From assembly GCA_046731855.1 (NCBI GenBank), contig JBKPLX010000122.1:1-19664 (forward strand): a stretch of DNA of 19,664 nt, read 5' to 3'. Source of the DNA: Udaeobacter sp046731855 (GTDB taxonomy: Bacteria; Verrucomicrobiota; Verrucomicrobiia; Chthoniobacterales; UBA10450). Position 1 is the stretch's first letter; every line of letters begins with the position of its first letter. The position numbers were made by a program, and so were the translations under genes. Of this stretch, positions 1 to 8,205 are shown one piece after another. A model generated the notes under the pieces. It saw nothing but the letters and a program-made list of their open reading frames with translations. It ran no database searches and was not told the origin of the DNA.

Positions 1-1401
1 TTTTTCGGCCACGCTAAGATCGCCTCTCCATTGGGCCGCCAGGAATCCTTTCAATACACGCGCCTGAAACGATTGCGGCGATGCCGCAACGACGCGATCA
101 AGAACCTTGTCGGCGGTTTCGAAATCCCGCTGAGCCATGTAACTGATAGCAAGGTTAATCAGGACGTCTGTGTTCTTCGGATCGAGCGTTGCGGCTTTTT
201 CCAAATTAGCATTTGATTCCGACCACTTGCCTTGACGTCGCTGGATAGCGCCGATGGCGAAATAGGCTTCGGACTCGTTTGGCAGTCCGGCCTTGGCGAT
301 TTCGAATTCGGCCAGGGCACGCTCGTAATCGCGGTCGCCGTAATAATATGAGAACCCGAGCGCGAGATGCCCTTCCGGCAGATCTGGTTGCAGTCGGAGG
401 GCTTCATCCGCGTTGAGCCGCGCTTTTTTTCGACGGCCGGCTGTTGGATCGAAGCTGTGATAGATCCGGCTCTCCACCATGGAGAGACCGGCAAAAGCCG
501 GGGCAAAGGTCGGATCGAGTTTGATGGCTTGTTCGAAAAGCGGTACGGCTTTCAAGTACGTGTCGGGGAGCATCTCCATGCGATTCGCGTAATCGTGTGC
601 CTGGACGAAGAGCAGATAGGCATCGGAATTTTGGGTTGGCCGCCGATCAAGACGTGCTTTTTCATTTGGCGAAAGCTTTGCCTGCAAAGCAGAGGCAATT
701 TTTTGCGCGAGATCGGTTTGGATGGCGAAGACGTCAGTCAAATCGCGGTCGTAATCTTCCGCCCAGATGTGCTCGTCGTTGTTAGCGTCAATTAGCTGTA
801 CGTTGACGCGAACGCGATTGCCAATCCGACGGACACTGCCTTCCAGAAGCGTCGCTACGCCCAACGCTTTGCCTATTTCGCGAGCGTTGCGTACCGCATC
901 GCCACGGTACGACATGACTGACATGCGCGAAATCACCTTCAGATCGCCAATCTTCGAAAGATTGGTGAGGATATCGTCCTGCATGCCGTCGGCGAAGTAG
1001 GCATTCTCTTTTTCGTCGCTAAGGCTTTGGAACGGCAGGACGGCGATCGACTTCTCGACATTGCGCCCGGAGGCGCGCGGAAACAGGAAAAATCCGGCGA
1101 CCGCAGAAATCGCGAGTCCGGCAGCAGTAAGAGTAATAATATTGCGTCGCCGATGAGCGCCTGGCGGAGACTTGGTAACCTCAATCCCTTGCGGTGTGAC
1201 GTCGTAGGCCCATGCCAGGATCAGCGCGATCGGAAAACCAATTAACAAAAGCACAACCACAAGACGCAGCGCCCAGTTCGGCAATTCCCACGCTGGAAAA
1301 ACTGCCGAACCGATCTGAATGATGAAGCCTGCGGCGATGATGTAAGCCGCGGCGACGCGATAAACTTTCCGCCGCTGCAACTCCTCGAAGAAGCCGCTCA
1401 T
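1..1401 (-). CDS. Membrane-anchored TolB/FlgO-like TPR protein (partial, 3' end beyond window)
   Basis: The frame is open from the ATG at 1401-1399 to base 1, giving 467 visible residues and no stop, so the C-terminus lies outside the window. The short cytoplasmic start reads MSGFFEELQRRKVYR. Hydrophobic segments lie near residues 17-36, 44-66 and 88-107, with AWAYDVTPQG after the second. A TolB/FlgO-like domain follows, opening SIAVLPFQSLSDEKE at about residue 118 and containing LLEGSVRR and VQLIDA. From about residue 260 there are TPR-type helices (YLKAVPLFEQAIKLDPTFAPA, WSESNANLEKAATLDP). Relatives are often fused to a regulatory DNA-binding or adenylate cyclase domain; none is seen here in place of the membrane N-terminus. 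The likely role is a membrane scaffold or signalling protein, with no enzymatic activity evident. The Shine-Dalgarno is weak. The gene is divergent from the one at 1638. Confidence 0.88.
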   Translation of the reverse strand, partial: MSGFFEELQRRKVYRVAAAYIIAAGFIIQIGSAVFPAWELPNWALRLVVVLLLIGFPIALILAWAYDVTPQGIEVTKSPPGAHRRRNIITLTAAGLAISAVAGFFLFPRASGRNVEKSIAVLPFQSLSDEKENAYFADGMQDDILTNLSKIGDLKVISRMSVMSYRGDAVRNAREIGKALGVATLLEGSVRRIGNRVRVNVQLIDANNDEHIWAEDYDRDLTDVFAIQTDLAQKIASALQAKLSPNEKARLDRRPTQNSDAYLLFVQAHDYANRMEMLPDTYLKAVPLFEQAIKLDPTFAPAFAGLSMVESRIYHSFDPTAGRRKKARLNADEALRLQPDLPEGHLALGFSYYYGDRDYERALAEFEIAKAGLPNESEAYFAIGAIQRRQGKWSESNANLEKAATLDPKNTDVLINLAISYMAQRDFETADKVLDRVVAASPQSFQARVLKGFLAAQWRGDLSVAEK

Positions 1402-1460
1402 AAGTGGAGATGTAAATTCGCCGCGCGGCGCTGATAGTTCAATCGTGAGTTTTAAGTGTC

Positions 1461-1482
1461 CGTGCCCGCTCAAGCGGGCGCG
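1461..1482. repeat. Hairpin in divergent intergenic region
   Basis: GCCCGC (1464-1469) and GCGGGC (1474-1479) form a perfect 6-bp stem around a TCAA loop. The outer bases CGT/GCG extend it to 9 bp with one G-T pair. It lies between the divergent genes at 1401 (-) and 1638 (+), about 60 bp upstream of the minus gene. No T-run follows, so it is not a typical terminator. It could be a regulatory stem or a leader structure. Nothing else is recognisable in 1402-1637. Confidence 0.4.
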
Positions 1483-1637
1483 ATAATTTGCGGGCCAGTA
1501 CAACGGCGAGTCGCGAACTCCAATTCGACAGTTCCACACAACAGTAGGCGCACTGTAGATTCACCACTGACGGAGGTGGTTGTAATGAGGCGCACAAACA
1601 CGACATTCCGATCGCCTGATCATAAGCTGGCAATACT

Positions 1638-1907
1638 ATGAACTTCGATTTGTTCGACCTGGCCGGATTCATTGGCGTTTTACTCATCGTGATTGCCTAT
1701 CTCCTCCTGCAACTCGACAAACTTCCCAGCTCATCGCTGAGCTTTTCGCTGCTGAACGCCGCCGGGTCATTGCTAATCATGCTTTCTCTCATTTTTAAGT
1801 TCAACGTGTCAGCGTTCTTGATCGAGGTGTTTTGGTTTTTGATCAGCCTGATCGGCCTGTCGAAGTGGCTCATTGCCAGGAATCCGGGCTCGTGCCGAAA
1901 GATTTGA
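1638..1907 (+). CDS. Small integral membrane protein, CBU_0592-like family
   Basis: This 89-residue protein is almost entirely hydrophobic. It has about three helices: residues 7-25 (LAGFIGVLLIVIAYLLLQL), 38-54 (LNAAGSLLIMLSLIF) and 57-80. The pattern GxxGVLLIVIAYLLLQ, then NAAGSLLIMLSLIFKFN, then AFLIEVFWFLISLIGL matches what I remember of the CBU_0592 family of small predicted inner-membrane proteins, whose function is unknown. Length and the start at 1638 fit that family. It is the first of three plus-strand genes and lies 120 bp upstream of the reductase-like gene at 2028. The family name is from memory and no motif gives a function. Confidence 0.75.
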   Translation: MNFDLFDLAGFIGVLLIVIAYLLLQLDKLPSSSLSFSLLNAAGSLLIMLSLIFKFNVSAFLIEVFWFLISLIGLSKWLIARNPGSCRKI

Positions 1908-2027
1908 ATAACCGCATGTTTGAGGCCTACTATCTGGGCTGGCAGAAATCGCTGACTCTCTGGTTGAAGCTGAAATTCCGGACCAGCCCTGATTACGACG
2001 TTTGTCTCCCGTAAACTGAAACCAACC

Positions 2028-2671
2028 ATGAGTAAACTCCGGCTCAACATCACGATATCACTTGACGGCTATGTGGCCGGGCCGAACCAAAGCGTCGAAA
2101 ATCCGCTGGGCGAGGGCGGTGAGCAACTGCACGAGTGGGCCTTTGCGACTCGGACCTTTCGCGCCATGCACGGGATGGAGGGAGGCGCGACGGGAACAGA
2201 CGACGATATCGCCAAGGAATATTCTCAGAATGTCGGAGCGACCATCATGGGACGTCACATGTTTGGCGGCGGAGGTGGGCCGTGGGGAGATAAGCCGTGG
2301 AATGGTTGGTGGGGCGACGATCCGCCTTTCCAAATGCCGGTCTTCGTTCTCACCCATCACGCCCGCGATCCGCTTGAGACGCAGGGGGCCACAACTTTTC
2401 ACTTCGTCACGAAGGAATTCACGCGGCGCTTCAGCAGGCCAAGGCTGCCGCGCAGGGCAAAGACATTACTTTGGGCGGCGGCGCGAGCGTCGCCCAGCAA
2501 TACCTGAAAGCCGGACTTATCGATGAAATGGAAATCCACATCGTTCCTGTTCTTCTTGGCGATGGCCCACGTCTTTTCGACAATACCGGCGGGCGACAAA
2601 GCGGTTACGAATGCGTCCGCGTCGCCAATTCTCCAACAGTGGGTCATTACAAATACCGATTGAAGCGCTAG
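2028..2671 (+). pseudogene. Dihydrofolate reductase-fold (RibD C-terminal-like) protein, split by one frameshift
   Basis: The first frame (2028 to about 2412) gives SKLRLNITISLDGYVAGPNQ, then GATIMGRHMFGG and MPVFVLTHHARDP, typical of the YyaP/YwjB-type dihydrofolate reductase family that shares a fold with the RibD reductase domain. After FVT (2406-2411) the frame is lost. The proper sequence resumes at GGA 2414-2416: GIHAALQQAKAAAQGKD, ITLGGGASVAQQYLKAG, then VPVLLGDGPRLFD and a stop at 2669-2671. Restoring one base near 2411-2414 gives 214 residues, a normal family length. Read literally there are two pieces: 2028-2507, with a nonsense tail, and an open C-terminal piece ending at 2671. The family would use NADPH to reduce a pterin- or pyrimidine-like substrate, but true substrates are mostly unknown. 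No other lesion is visible, so a recent mutation or sequencing error is likely. Confidence 0.85.
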
Positions 2672-2762
2672 CTTGTCGAACCGATAAAGCGTCAACGTTC
2701 GAAGATTTCGCGGACGAATGGGCAAACGCCTACAAGGCCAAGTGAAGAATGAAGTCGGCGCA

Positions 2763-3719
2763 ATGATTCCGAGCGCGACGGAAGTCGAACACGCACGCGA
2801 ATTATTGTCGCGATATTTTCGGCCCACGCGCCTCGTGTCGGCGGATTCCCTCGCCCAACATTCAGGCGCACGGGTCCATTTAAAAATTGAAAGCGATCTA
2901 CCGACGGGCTCATTCAAGCCGCGCGGAGCGTTGAACGCTTTGCTCACCACTGCGGCGCAGCGCCCGGTATCAGGAGTTGTTGCCGCCAGCACCGGTAATC
3001 ACGGCGCCGCTGTTGCCTACGCCGCCCGCATCGCAAAAGTGGGTGCCACGATTTTTCTTCCGGAAAATCCGAACCCGGTGAAACGCGCGCGCATTGTCGA
3101 GCTTGGTGCAAAAGTGGTCGAGCGAGGCGCGATGGGCGAATCGGTGGCGAGCGAAGGCGCCGCAGAATTCGCGCGCGATCACGGCCACTATTTTCTCGAC
3201 GATGCGAGCGATCCGCTCGTTCCCGTGGGTACAGCCACGATCGCCAGTGAAATCCTGGACGAGATACCAGCGCCTGACGTCATTTTTGTCCCGATGGGTG
3301 ACACTGCGCTCATTCGCGGCGTGGCCGCTGAAGCGAAGCGTCGTCATCCCGGTGTTCGCATAGTTGGTGTTCAGGCGGAACAGGCACCCGCCTATGTGCG
3401 ATCATGGCAACAAGGGCGAGTCTTCCCCACCGATGCATGCGACACGATTGCCGATGGCTTAGCATCACTCCATCCACTCGGAGCAAATGTGATTGCCATC
3501 CGCGAATTGGTGGATGAAGTGCGTTTGGTTTCGGAGCGGGAACTGCTCGCCGCGATCCGCATTCTTCTGCTCGACGAGCATGTAGTCGCGGAAGGTGCCG
3601 GTGCAGCGGCGACGGCGGCGTTCCTTCAGGATCCATCCGTTTACGCCGACACCGAGATTGTGATTTTGGTCACGGGTGCAAATCTGTCCCCGGAAGTTCT
3701 TCGTCGCGCGGTCACCTAG
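2763..3719 (+). CDS. PLP-dependent serine/threonine dehydratase-like enzyme (fold type II)
   Basis: A 318-residue enzyme from the ATG at 2763. It has the fold-II dehydratase layout: TGSFKPRGALN with the Schiff-base lysine at K52, AASTGNHGAAVA (residues 74-85) for the substrate carboxylate, and the end motif ILVTGANLS (301-309). The family removes ammonia from serine or threonine to give 2-oxoacids; some members are racemases or act on hydroxy-aspartate or phenylserine. One oddity is that the PLP-phosphate loop, usually a run of glycines (GGGGL), reads MGDTALIRG (178-186). There is no ACT regulatory domain, so it is a short catabolic-type form. An in-frame ATG at 2718 would add 15 residues. 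I prefer 2763 because the family's similarity begins there and GAAG lies 8 bases upstream. It follows the broken reductase gene by 91 bp on the same strand. Confidence 0.85.
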   Translation: MIPSATEVEHARELLSRYFRPTRLVSADSLAQHSGARVHLKIESDLPTGSFKPRGALNALLTTAAQRPVSGVVAASTGNHGAAVAYAARIAKVGATIFLPENPNPVKRARIVELGAKVVERGAMGESVASEGAAEFARDHGHYFLDDASDPLVPVGTATIASEILDEIPAPDVIFVPMGDTALIRGVAAEAKRRHPGVRIVGVQAEQAPAYVRSWQQGRVFPTDACDTIADGLASLHPLGANVIAIRELVDEVRLVSERELLAAIRILLLDEHVVAEGAGAAATAAFLQDPSVYADTEIVILVTGANLSPEVLRRAVT

Positions 3720-3727
3720 GAATTTCG

Positions 3728-3838
3728 ATGCGCATTATTGGCGGACTCTTCGCCTTCGCGGGACTAGCCTGCTGGTGCGGTGCCTTTTCCTTCGCGCTTC
3801 GATCTCTTCAATATTCGCAAAACGCATCGTCAGGGTAG
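3728..3838 (+). CDS. Possible 36-residue membrane peptide
   Basis: An ATG 8 bp after the dehydratase stop opens a 36-codon frame, MRIIGGLFAFAGLACW then CGAFSFALRSLQYSQ, with one strongly hydrophobic stretch. It ends at 3836-3838 and overlaps the 3' end of the convergent zinc-finger gene by 31 bp. There is no clear ribosome binding site and I recognise no family. It could be a chance frame. Confidence 0.2.
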   Translation: MRIIGGLFAFAGLACWCGAFSFALRSLQYSQNASSG

Positions 3839-4077
3839 CAGTACAGCCAACGCTCACCGGGTTGAGCAGAGGCGATGACCGGGTGCCCGCTTGCGTGCGC
3901 GTGTTTGCTGGCGTGACGATTTGGGGAGCTGTCACAGCAGAGCGTGACGCCGCACGTCTGGCAGGTGCGCAAATGGACCCAGTATGAACCAATCTTCACG
4001 CATTCCTCGCATTCGCGCCGCTGCGGTTGTTTAACGGAGGCGATCGCCTCGAGATGAGAGCAGCCTTGGGCAGGCAT
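3808..4077 (-). CDS. UBP-type zinc finger protein (ZnF-UBP)
   Basis: This 89-residue protein is essentially one zinc finger of the ubiquitin-hydrolase type. Its Cys/His ligands are C6...H8, ECEECVKIG, TCQTCGVTLCC, then SSPNRHASKHAHASGHP and a closing PGERWLYCYPDDAF. The WVHLRTCQTCG and CCDSSPNRHA..H..... spacing is diagnostic. In eukaryotes this domain binds the free C-terminal GlyGly of ubiquitin. Bacterial stand-alone copies are common in some phyla and their partner is unknown. It lies 69 bp downstream of the cyclase gene on the same strand, so the two may be co-transcribed. Its 3' end is convergent with the dehydratase gene. Confidence 0.85.
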   Translation of the reverse strand: MPAQGCSHLEAIASVKQPQRRECEECVKIGSYWVHLRTCQTCGVTLCCDSSPNRHASKHAHASGHPVIASAQPGERWLYCYPDDAFCEY

Positions 4078-4146
4078 GGTCTTAAATCGTGTCTCTGTGG
4101 GTTTTCTTCATCAGGCTCGGCGAGCCGAAATTGTACACGCCAAGCC

Positions 4147-5553
4147 TCAAGGTATTTCGAAAATCTCGACCTGCTTGGCAATCCCGCGGAGTGAGCGCTT
4201 CTCCGGAGTCGCGGCGATGCCGTTTGATTGCAACAGCTTCGAGGCTTCGCTGTCAGTAACGACCCGTCCCGTCGCAAAGATGGAACGCGACGTCGCGAGT
4301 CCCTGGACACGAGCTGCGATGTTTACGGTCCGTCCGAAGTAGTCCTGCCGATCGTTCAGCGAAACCGCCAGACAAGGCCCTTCGTGGATGCCGATCTTCA
4401 GCAGCAGGTCGCCTTTCAAGTCCTTCAACGCTTCTCGCATCTTCAGCGCAGCCGCCATCGCTCGGTCTGGCGTCGGGAACGTCGCCATCACGGCGTCGCC
4501 TATTGTTTTTACCACAGCGCCGCTTTCCGCGGCCACGATTTCATTCAAGATACGGAAGTGGGCGCGCACCAAATCGTAGGCAGCCAGATCTCCAACTCGT
4601 TCGTAAAGTTCCGTTGAGCCTTTGAGGTCGGTGAACAGAAAACTGAGACTGGTAATCTTGAGTCTCTGATCTACGTCAAGCGTATCAGTGCGGTAAATGT
4701 CGCGGAATGTTTGGTTGGTCAGAAGACGTTTCGCCGTCAAGAACGGGCGGCGTTTGTTGACGAGCTCGTGAACCTTATCGCTAACGATCCAAATAGCCGG
4801 CAAGGTGCGCACATTTAATCGGTTCTCCAACGCAATCCGCAGAGAGCCCGGGCGCATCTGAACGGTCTTGGATGGCGCGTGATCCCTGGTCATGACGAAG
4901 GAAAGCGATTGGCTTTCAGGCGTCGGCTCGCCCGCCACCTCAATATGTTGCGACATGTGAAGGACCGGATCGAAGACGATCAGGTACCCTTCGGGCAACT
5001 GGAGCGAGAGCACTGACTTCTCGCCGGCCGAAAGCTCGACCGCATCCAGGGTCGTTTCCTTAAACCATTTTGCCAATGCCTCGTCATCGGGCAAATCGAC
5101 ACCTGAACTCCAGAACACCTGTCGGTAATATTCGATGAAAGGCAGCGTCTCGGGATCGTGCGCCGCGATTCTCCGCACCCGCGGACTGATAGTGAACGTG
5201 ACCTCGACGATTTCGTCGAGTGTCGGTTCGCAATTTTCGGCGCAAAGGACGCACGTGTATTCAGCCTGTTTTACGGTCTTAAGCGTCGCGCCTGAATCGA
5301 GAACGCCTCCGCAAGCGGGACAAAGGATGTTCCAGGACATATCGAAAATGCCAAGGCGCGCGCCATGCAAAAAAGCTGCGATCACATCCTCTTCGTTGAG
5401 CTTGTGTTTGGCAGCAAGGGCGAGGGCATTGATACGGCAAAGCTCGCGATCCGGCGCGTCATGGATAAGCTTTTCAATCGCGCTCACCGGCTCCGGCCTC
5501 GCCGCTTGTCGCAAAGCATTGAAGAGAGTGTCAGTTTCGCTGGAAAGTTTCAT
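4147..5553 (-). CDS. Class III adenylate/guanylate cyclase with N-terminal zinc-ribbon (DUF5939-like) region
   Basis: The protein is 468 residues from ATG 5553; an upstream in-frame start at 5601 would add 16 weakly family-like residues. The C-terminal cyclase domain (about 300-468) keeps the key residues: metal-binding D309 in FLFTDLKGST, D353 in IGDAVMATF, the purine-selecting K349 before TIGD, and the transition-state pair N411/R415 in VNIAARV. It should therefore be active and make cAMP, though specificity is not proven. The N-terminal half matches the soluble DUF5939-type cyclases. A four-cysteine ribbon (C78, C81, C101, C104) lies in LCPACGG and YTCVLCAENC, suggesting metal or redox control. 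There is no membrane segment. It probably shares a transcript with the UBP-finger gene 69 bp downstream. Confidence 0.87.
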   Translation of the reverse strand: MKLSSETDTLFNALRQAARPEPVSAIEKLIHDAPDRELCRINALALAAKHKLNEEDVIAAFLHGARLGIFDMSWNILCPACGGVLDSGATLKTVKQAEYTCVLCAENCEPTLDEIVEVTFTISPRVRRIAAHDPETLPFIEYYRQVFWSSGVDLPDDEALAKWFKETTLDAVELSAGEKSVLSLQLPEGYLIVFDPVLHMSQHIEVAGEPTPESQSLSFVMTRDHAPSKTVQMRPGSLRIALENRLNVRTLPAIWIVSDKVHELVNKRRPFLTAKRLLTNQTFRDIYRTDTLDVDQRLKITSLSFLFTDLKGSTELYERVGDLAAYDLVRAHFRILNEIVAAESGAVVKTIGDAVMATFPTPDRAMAAALKMREALKDLKGDLLLKIGIHEGPCLAVSLNDRQDYFGRTVNIAARVQGLATSRSIFATGRVVTDSEASKLLQSNGIAATPEKRSLRGIAKQVEIFEIP

Positions 5554-5737
5554 ATCACAATCAGATTGATCACCGTAGCCCTTACCGCGTGGCTGGGGCA
5601 AGTGACAGATGCGTCAAACCTGTAAGGCCAGTGATTGCCTACATCGTTGATTTTAGCACGGGCCGATGGCTGAGATGGTTGTCCGACCATGGGAGGCGAA
5701 GGCTCAAAAGCGGCGGAACATCCTGCGGTATCGATGC

Positions 5738-6508
5738 CTACACTTGCGCGAAGCCGCCATCCACAAACAACTCCGTTCCGGTGATGTAGCTGCTGTCGTC
5801 GGATGCGAGAAACACAACGGCTCGGGCGATCTCGTCCGACGTGCCGAGCCTGCCCAGCGGCACATTGTTAGAGAGCATCTTCAAACGTTCGTCGCCTGCT
5901 CCTGAGGAAGCCAGCAGGTTATTCAGTCCGGGCGTCTCGATGGAGCCTGGACTTACCACATTTACGCGAATGCGACGATTCTTTAAGTCCGTTGTCCATG
6001 TACGGGCGAACGAACGCACGGCGGCTTTTGTAGCACTATAAACGCTATTAGACGGCAACCCTTTGCTGGCGACGACGGACGCGTTGAGAATGATAGAGCT
6101 ACCATCCGCAATCAGCGGCAGCGCTTTCTGTACCGTGAACAGAAGGCCTTTCACATTGATGTTGAATATAGAGTCGTAGTGCTCCTCAGTTATCTCGCCC
6201 AAGGAGGCATATTCCGCGACGCCGGCATTCGCAAAAACAATATCCAGTTTGCCCTTTTCCTTTTGAATTTGGGCGAAGAGACGATCGAGATCATCGAGGT
6301 TCGAGACGTCTCCTTCGACGCTGGTTACATTTTTTCCAATTTTCTTTACTGCTGCTGCCAGCTCTGGCTTACGACGGCCAGTGATGAAGACGTAGGCACC
6401 TTCATTTACGAACTGCTTTGCCGTGGCAAGGCCAATGCCGCTGTTGCCGCCAGTAACGAGTGCAATTTTCCGTTCAAGCTTGCCCGCATCTTTTTCATTC
6501 GGTTTCAT
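5738..6508 (-). CDS. SDR family oxidoreductase (third gene of SDR operon)
   Basis: A 256-residue classical short-chain dehydrogenase/reductase. The nucleotide loop TGGNSGIG is at 19-26, NAG at 94-96, the helix-4 Asn at N118, and the catalytic residues are S144, Y157 and K161 (YSATK). The C-terminus GTELFVDGGFAQV is typical. TGRRK after the second strand (two arginines) favours NADPH over NADH. The substrate cannot be read from sequence; relatives are annotated as glucose 1-dehydrogenases or general alcohol/carbonyl reductases. The start is 17 bp after the stop of the SDR at 6526-7281, so it is the last gene of a three-SDR operon. Downstream 5602-5737 holds no recognisable gene or strong terminator. 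Confidence 0.92.
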   Translation of the reverse strand: MKPNEKDAGKLERKIALVTGGNSGIGLATAKQFVNEGAYVFITGRRKPELAAAVKKIGKNVTSVEGDVSNLDDLDRLFAQIQKEKGKLDIVFANAGVAEYASLGEITEEHYDSIFNINVKGLLFTVQKALPLIADGSSIILNASVVASKGLPSNSVYSATKAAVRSFARTWTTDLKNRRIRVNVVSPGSIETPGLNNLLASSGAGDERLKMLSNNVPLGRLGTSDEIARAVVFLASDDSSYITGTELFVDGGFAQV

Positions 6509-6525
6509 GTGTTCGGAGCTCAGTT

Positions 6526-7281
6526 TTATTGCGCGATCCAGCCTCCGTCGACGATCAGCGATGTCCCGGTCGTGAATTTTGCGTCGTCCGAGCAGAGATA
6601 GAGAACCGCGGCAGCGATTTCCTCGCTCACCCCTTTACGCCCGACAGGAATCATCGAGGTAATCTGATCGCCCAATTCACCTCCGGCGAAGCGAGCAAAC
6701 ATATCTGTGGCGATCACACCGGGAGCGACCGCATTGACACGAATGTTTTGTCTGGCGAATTCGAGCGCGACAGATTTCGTCAAGCCTTCGACCGCGTGCT
6801 TGGACGCAATGTAGATACTAACCTCGCCCATGCCTACGTGTCCAGCCACGCTGGAATTGTTGACGATGGCGCCCCCTCCGTTCTTGAGCATTGCAGGAAT
6901 TTCGTGACGCATCGAATTGAGAACGCCCCAAACATTGGTGTCAAAAACGCGCCGATACTCGGCTTCAATAGCCTGATGAAGCGGGCCTTTCCATTCAACG
7001 CCGGCATTATTAAACGCAATGTCGAGCCGGCCGAATTTGTCCACTGTGAAATCGACCATCGCTTTCACGTCGGCATCTTTCGCGATGTCCGTGCGGGCGA
7101 ACGCCGCCTCGCCGCCGAGTTTCTTAATTTCGGCGACTACCTGTTTGCCTTCCTTTTCTCGTCGGCCAGTGAGAACTACCTTCGCGCCGGCGCGCGCGAA
7201 TTCGATGGCCGTCGTCTTGCCGATGCCGGACGTTCCTCCGGTTACCAGTGCCACTTTGCCTGAGAATGTGTTGTTTTTCAT
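6526..7281 (-). CDS. SDR family oxidoreductase (second gene of SDR operon)
   Basis: A 251-residue classical SDR with TGGTSGIG (14-21), NNAG (91-94), N116, S143/S144, Y157 and K161 (YIASK). The C-terminus GTSLIVDGGWIAQ fits the glucose-1-dehydrogenase-like branch. R40 and R41 after the second beta strand suggest NADPH use. A clear AAAGGA Shine-Dalgarno sits 7 bp before the ATG at 7281. The gap to the upstream SDR stop is 20 bp. It is about as similar to the other SDRs here as any two family members, so recent tandem duplication is not evident. Substrate unknown. Confidence 0.92.
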   Translation of the reverse strand: MKNNTFSGKVALVTGGTSGIGKTTAIEFARAGAKVVLTGRREKEGKQVVAEIKKLGGEAAFARTDIAKDADVKAMVDFTVDKFGRLDIAFNNAGVEWKGPLHQAIEAEYRRVFDTNVWGVLNSMRHEIPAMLKNGGGAIVNNSSVAGHVGMGEVSIYIASKHAVEGLTKSVALEFARQNIRVNAVAPGVIATDMFARFAGGELGDQITSMIPVGRKGVSEEIAAAVLYLCSDDAKFTTGTSLIVDGGWIAQ

Positions 7282-7301
7282 TTGTGTTCCTTTCGTTTGT
7301 T

Positions 7302-8057
7302 TTACCAGGGAAGTGGTTGGCCAAGATGGAGGAACCCTCCGCTAGGGCCGTCGTCGGGCAGCGTAGCAAGTTGCGCACTCGTTTTGCCACCCTCCCTAGG
7401 TTCCATCGGCGCGTTTGGGCCGCCCATCTCCGTTTTTACCCAGCCGGGATGTGCCGAGTTCACCTTGATCTTGGTGTCGCGCAATTCGTGGGCGAGATGC
7501 ACCGTGAACGCATTTAATGCAGCTTTCGACGCGTCGTAAGCGAAAGTCTTGAACGGGTAAATCGGCGAGTTTGGATCGGAATGCAGCGTCAGAGAACCAA
7601 GGATGCTGGAAACGTTCACAATCCGGCCTGTCGGCGCTTTCCGCATGAGCGGCAATAGTTTTTGTGTCAGCGCAACAACGGCAAAAAAATTCGTTTCGAA
7701 CGTTTCGCGCAGGGTTCCCGGTGATACCGCGCTGGTCTGGTTTGGGACTGAATCAGCTTGGCCTTCTTTCAAAACGCCGGCGTTGTTAACCAGAATATCC
7801 AACCGGCCGTACTTTTTCGCGAAGTAATCGTAAGCTTTCTGGTAGTCCTGCGTCTTGTTGACATCAAAGCTCAGACCTTCAGCGGTGATGCCTTCGTCGC
7901 GGAGCTTGGCAGCTGCAGCTTCACCTTTCTTAGGATCGCGCGATCCGAGAACGACAACTATGCCAGTTTTGCCGAGCTCGCGCGCCGTCTCCAAACCGAG
8001 ACCGCGATTTGCTCCAGTAATAAACGCTACTTTTCCGTTAATTTTGTCACTTTTCAT
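7302..8057 (-). CDS. SDR family oxidoreductase, carbonyl-reductase-like (first gene of SDR operon)
   Basis: A 251-residue SDR starting at ATG 8057. The ATG at 8072 is less likely because the AAAGGA ribosome site lies just before 8057. It has TGANRGLG (14-21), NNAG (91-94), the catalytic SS at 150-151, and Y174/K178 (YDASK). The longer loop between Ser and Tyr, the GLG variant and the proline/glycine-rich C-terminus lacking VDGG separate it from its two neighbours. They place it with the monomeric carbonyl-reductase-like SDRs, which reduce ketones or aldehydes with NADPH. It leads an operon of three SDRs (gaps 20 and 17 bp). The leader at 8058-8205 has an 8-bp inverted repeat (AGAATTAT 8089-8096, ATAATTCT 8138-8145) of unclear meaning. 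Confidence 0.9.
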   Translation of the reverse strand: MKSDKINGKVAFITGANRGLGLETARELGKTGIVVVLGSRDPKKGEAAAAKLRDEGITAEGLSFDVNKTQDYQKAYDYFAKKYGRLDILVNNAGVLKEGQADSVPNQTSAVSPGTLRETFETNFFAVVALTQKLLPLMRKAPTGRIVNVSSILGSLTLHSDPNSPIYPFKTFAYDASKAALNAFTVHLAHELRDTKIKVNSAHPGWVKTEMGGPNAPMEPREGGKTSAQLATLPDDGPSGGFLHLGQPLPW

Positions 8058-8205
8058 TGTTGTTCCTTTCATTGTTCTAGAGGGGATGAGAATTATTCAT
8101 GACTTTCTCCGATGGGATGTTGGTGCTTTTTAGCGCGATAATTCTTCTTTGCCGTCTGACTGAGTCGGGCGCGTGGTTTCGATAGTGATCGTGACCCTGA
8201 TTGCG

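Noticed and set aside
1916..2014. 32-residue plus-strand frame MFEAYYLGWQKSLTLWLK
   Set aside because: Short, no ribosome site, no family; a chance frame between two genes is as likely.
6460..7263. 267-codon plus-strand frame
   Set aside because: Antisense shadow of two SDR genes with complete catalytic motifs; no family resemblance of its own.
8089..8145. 8-bp inverted repeat AGAATTAT / ATAATTCT before the SDR operon
   Set aside because: AT-rich and short with a 41-bp gap; expected by chance often enough that I cannot call it an operator.
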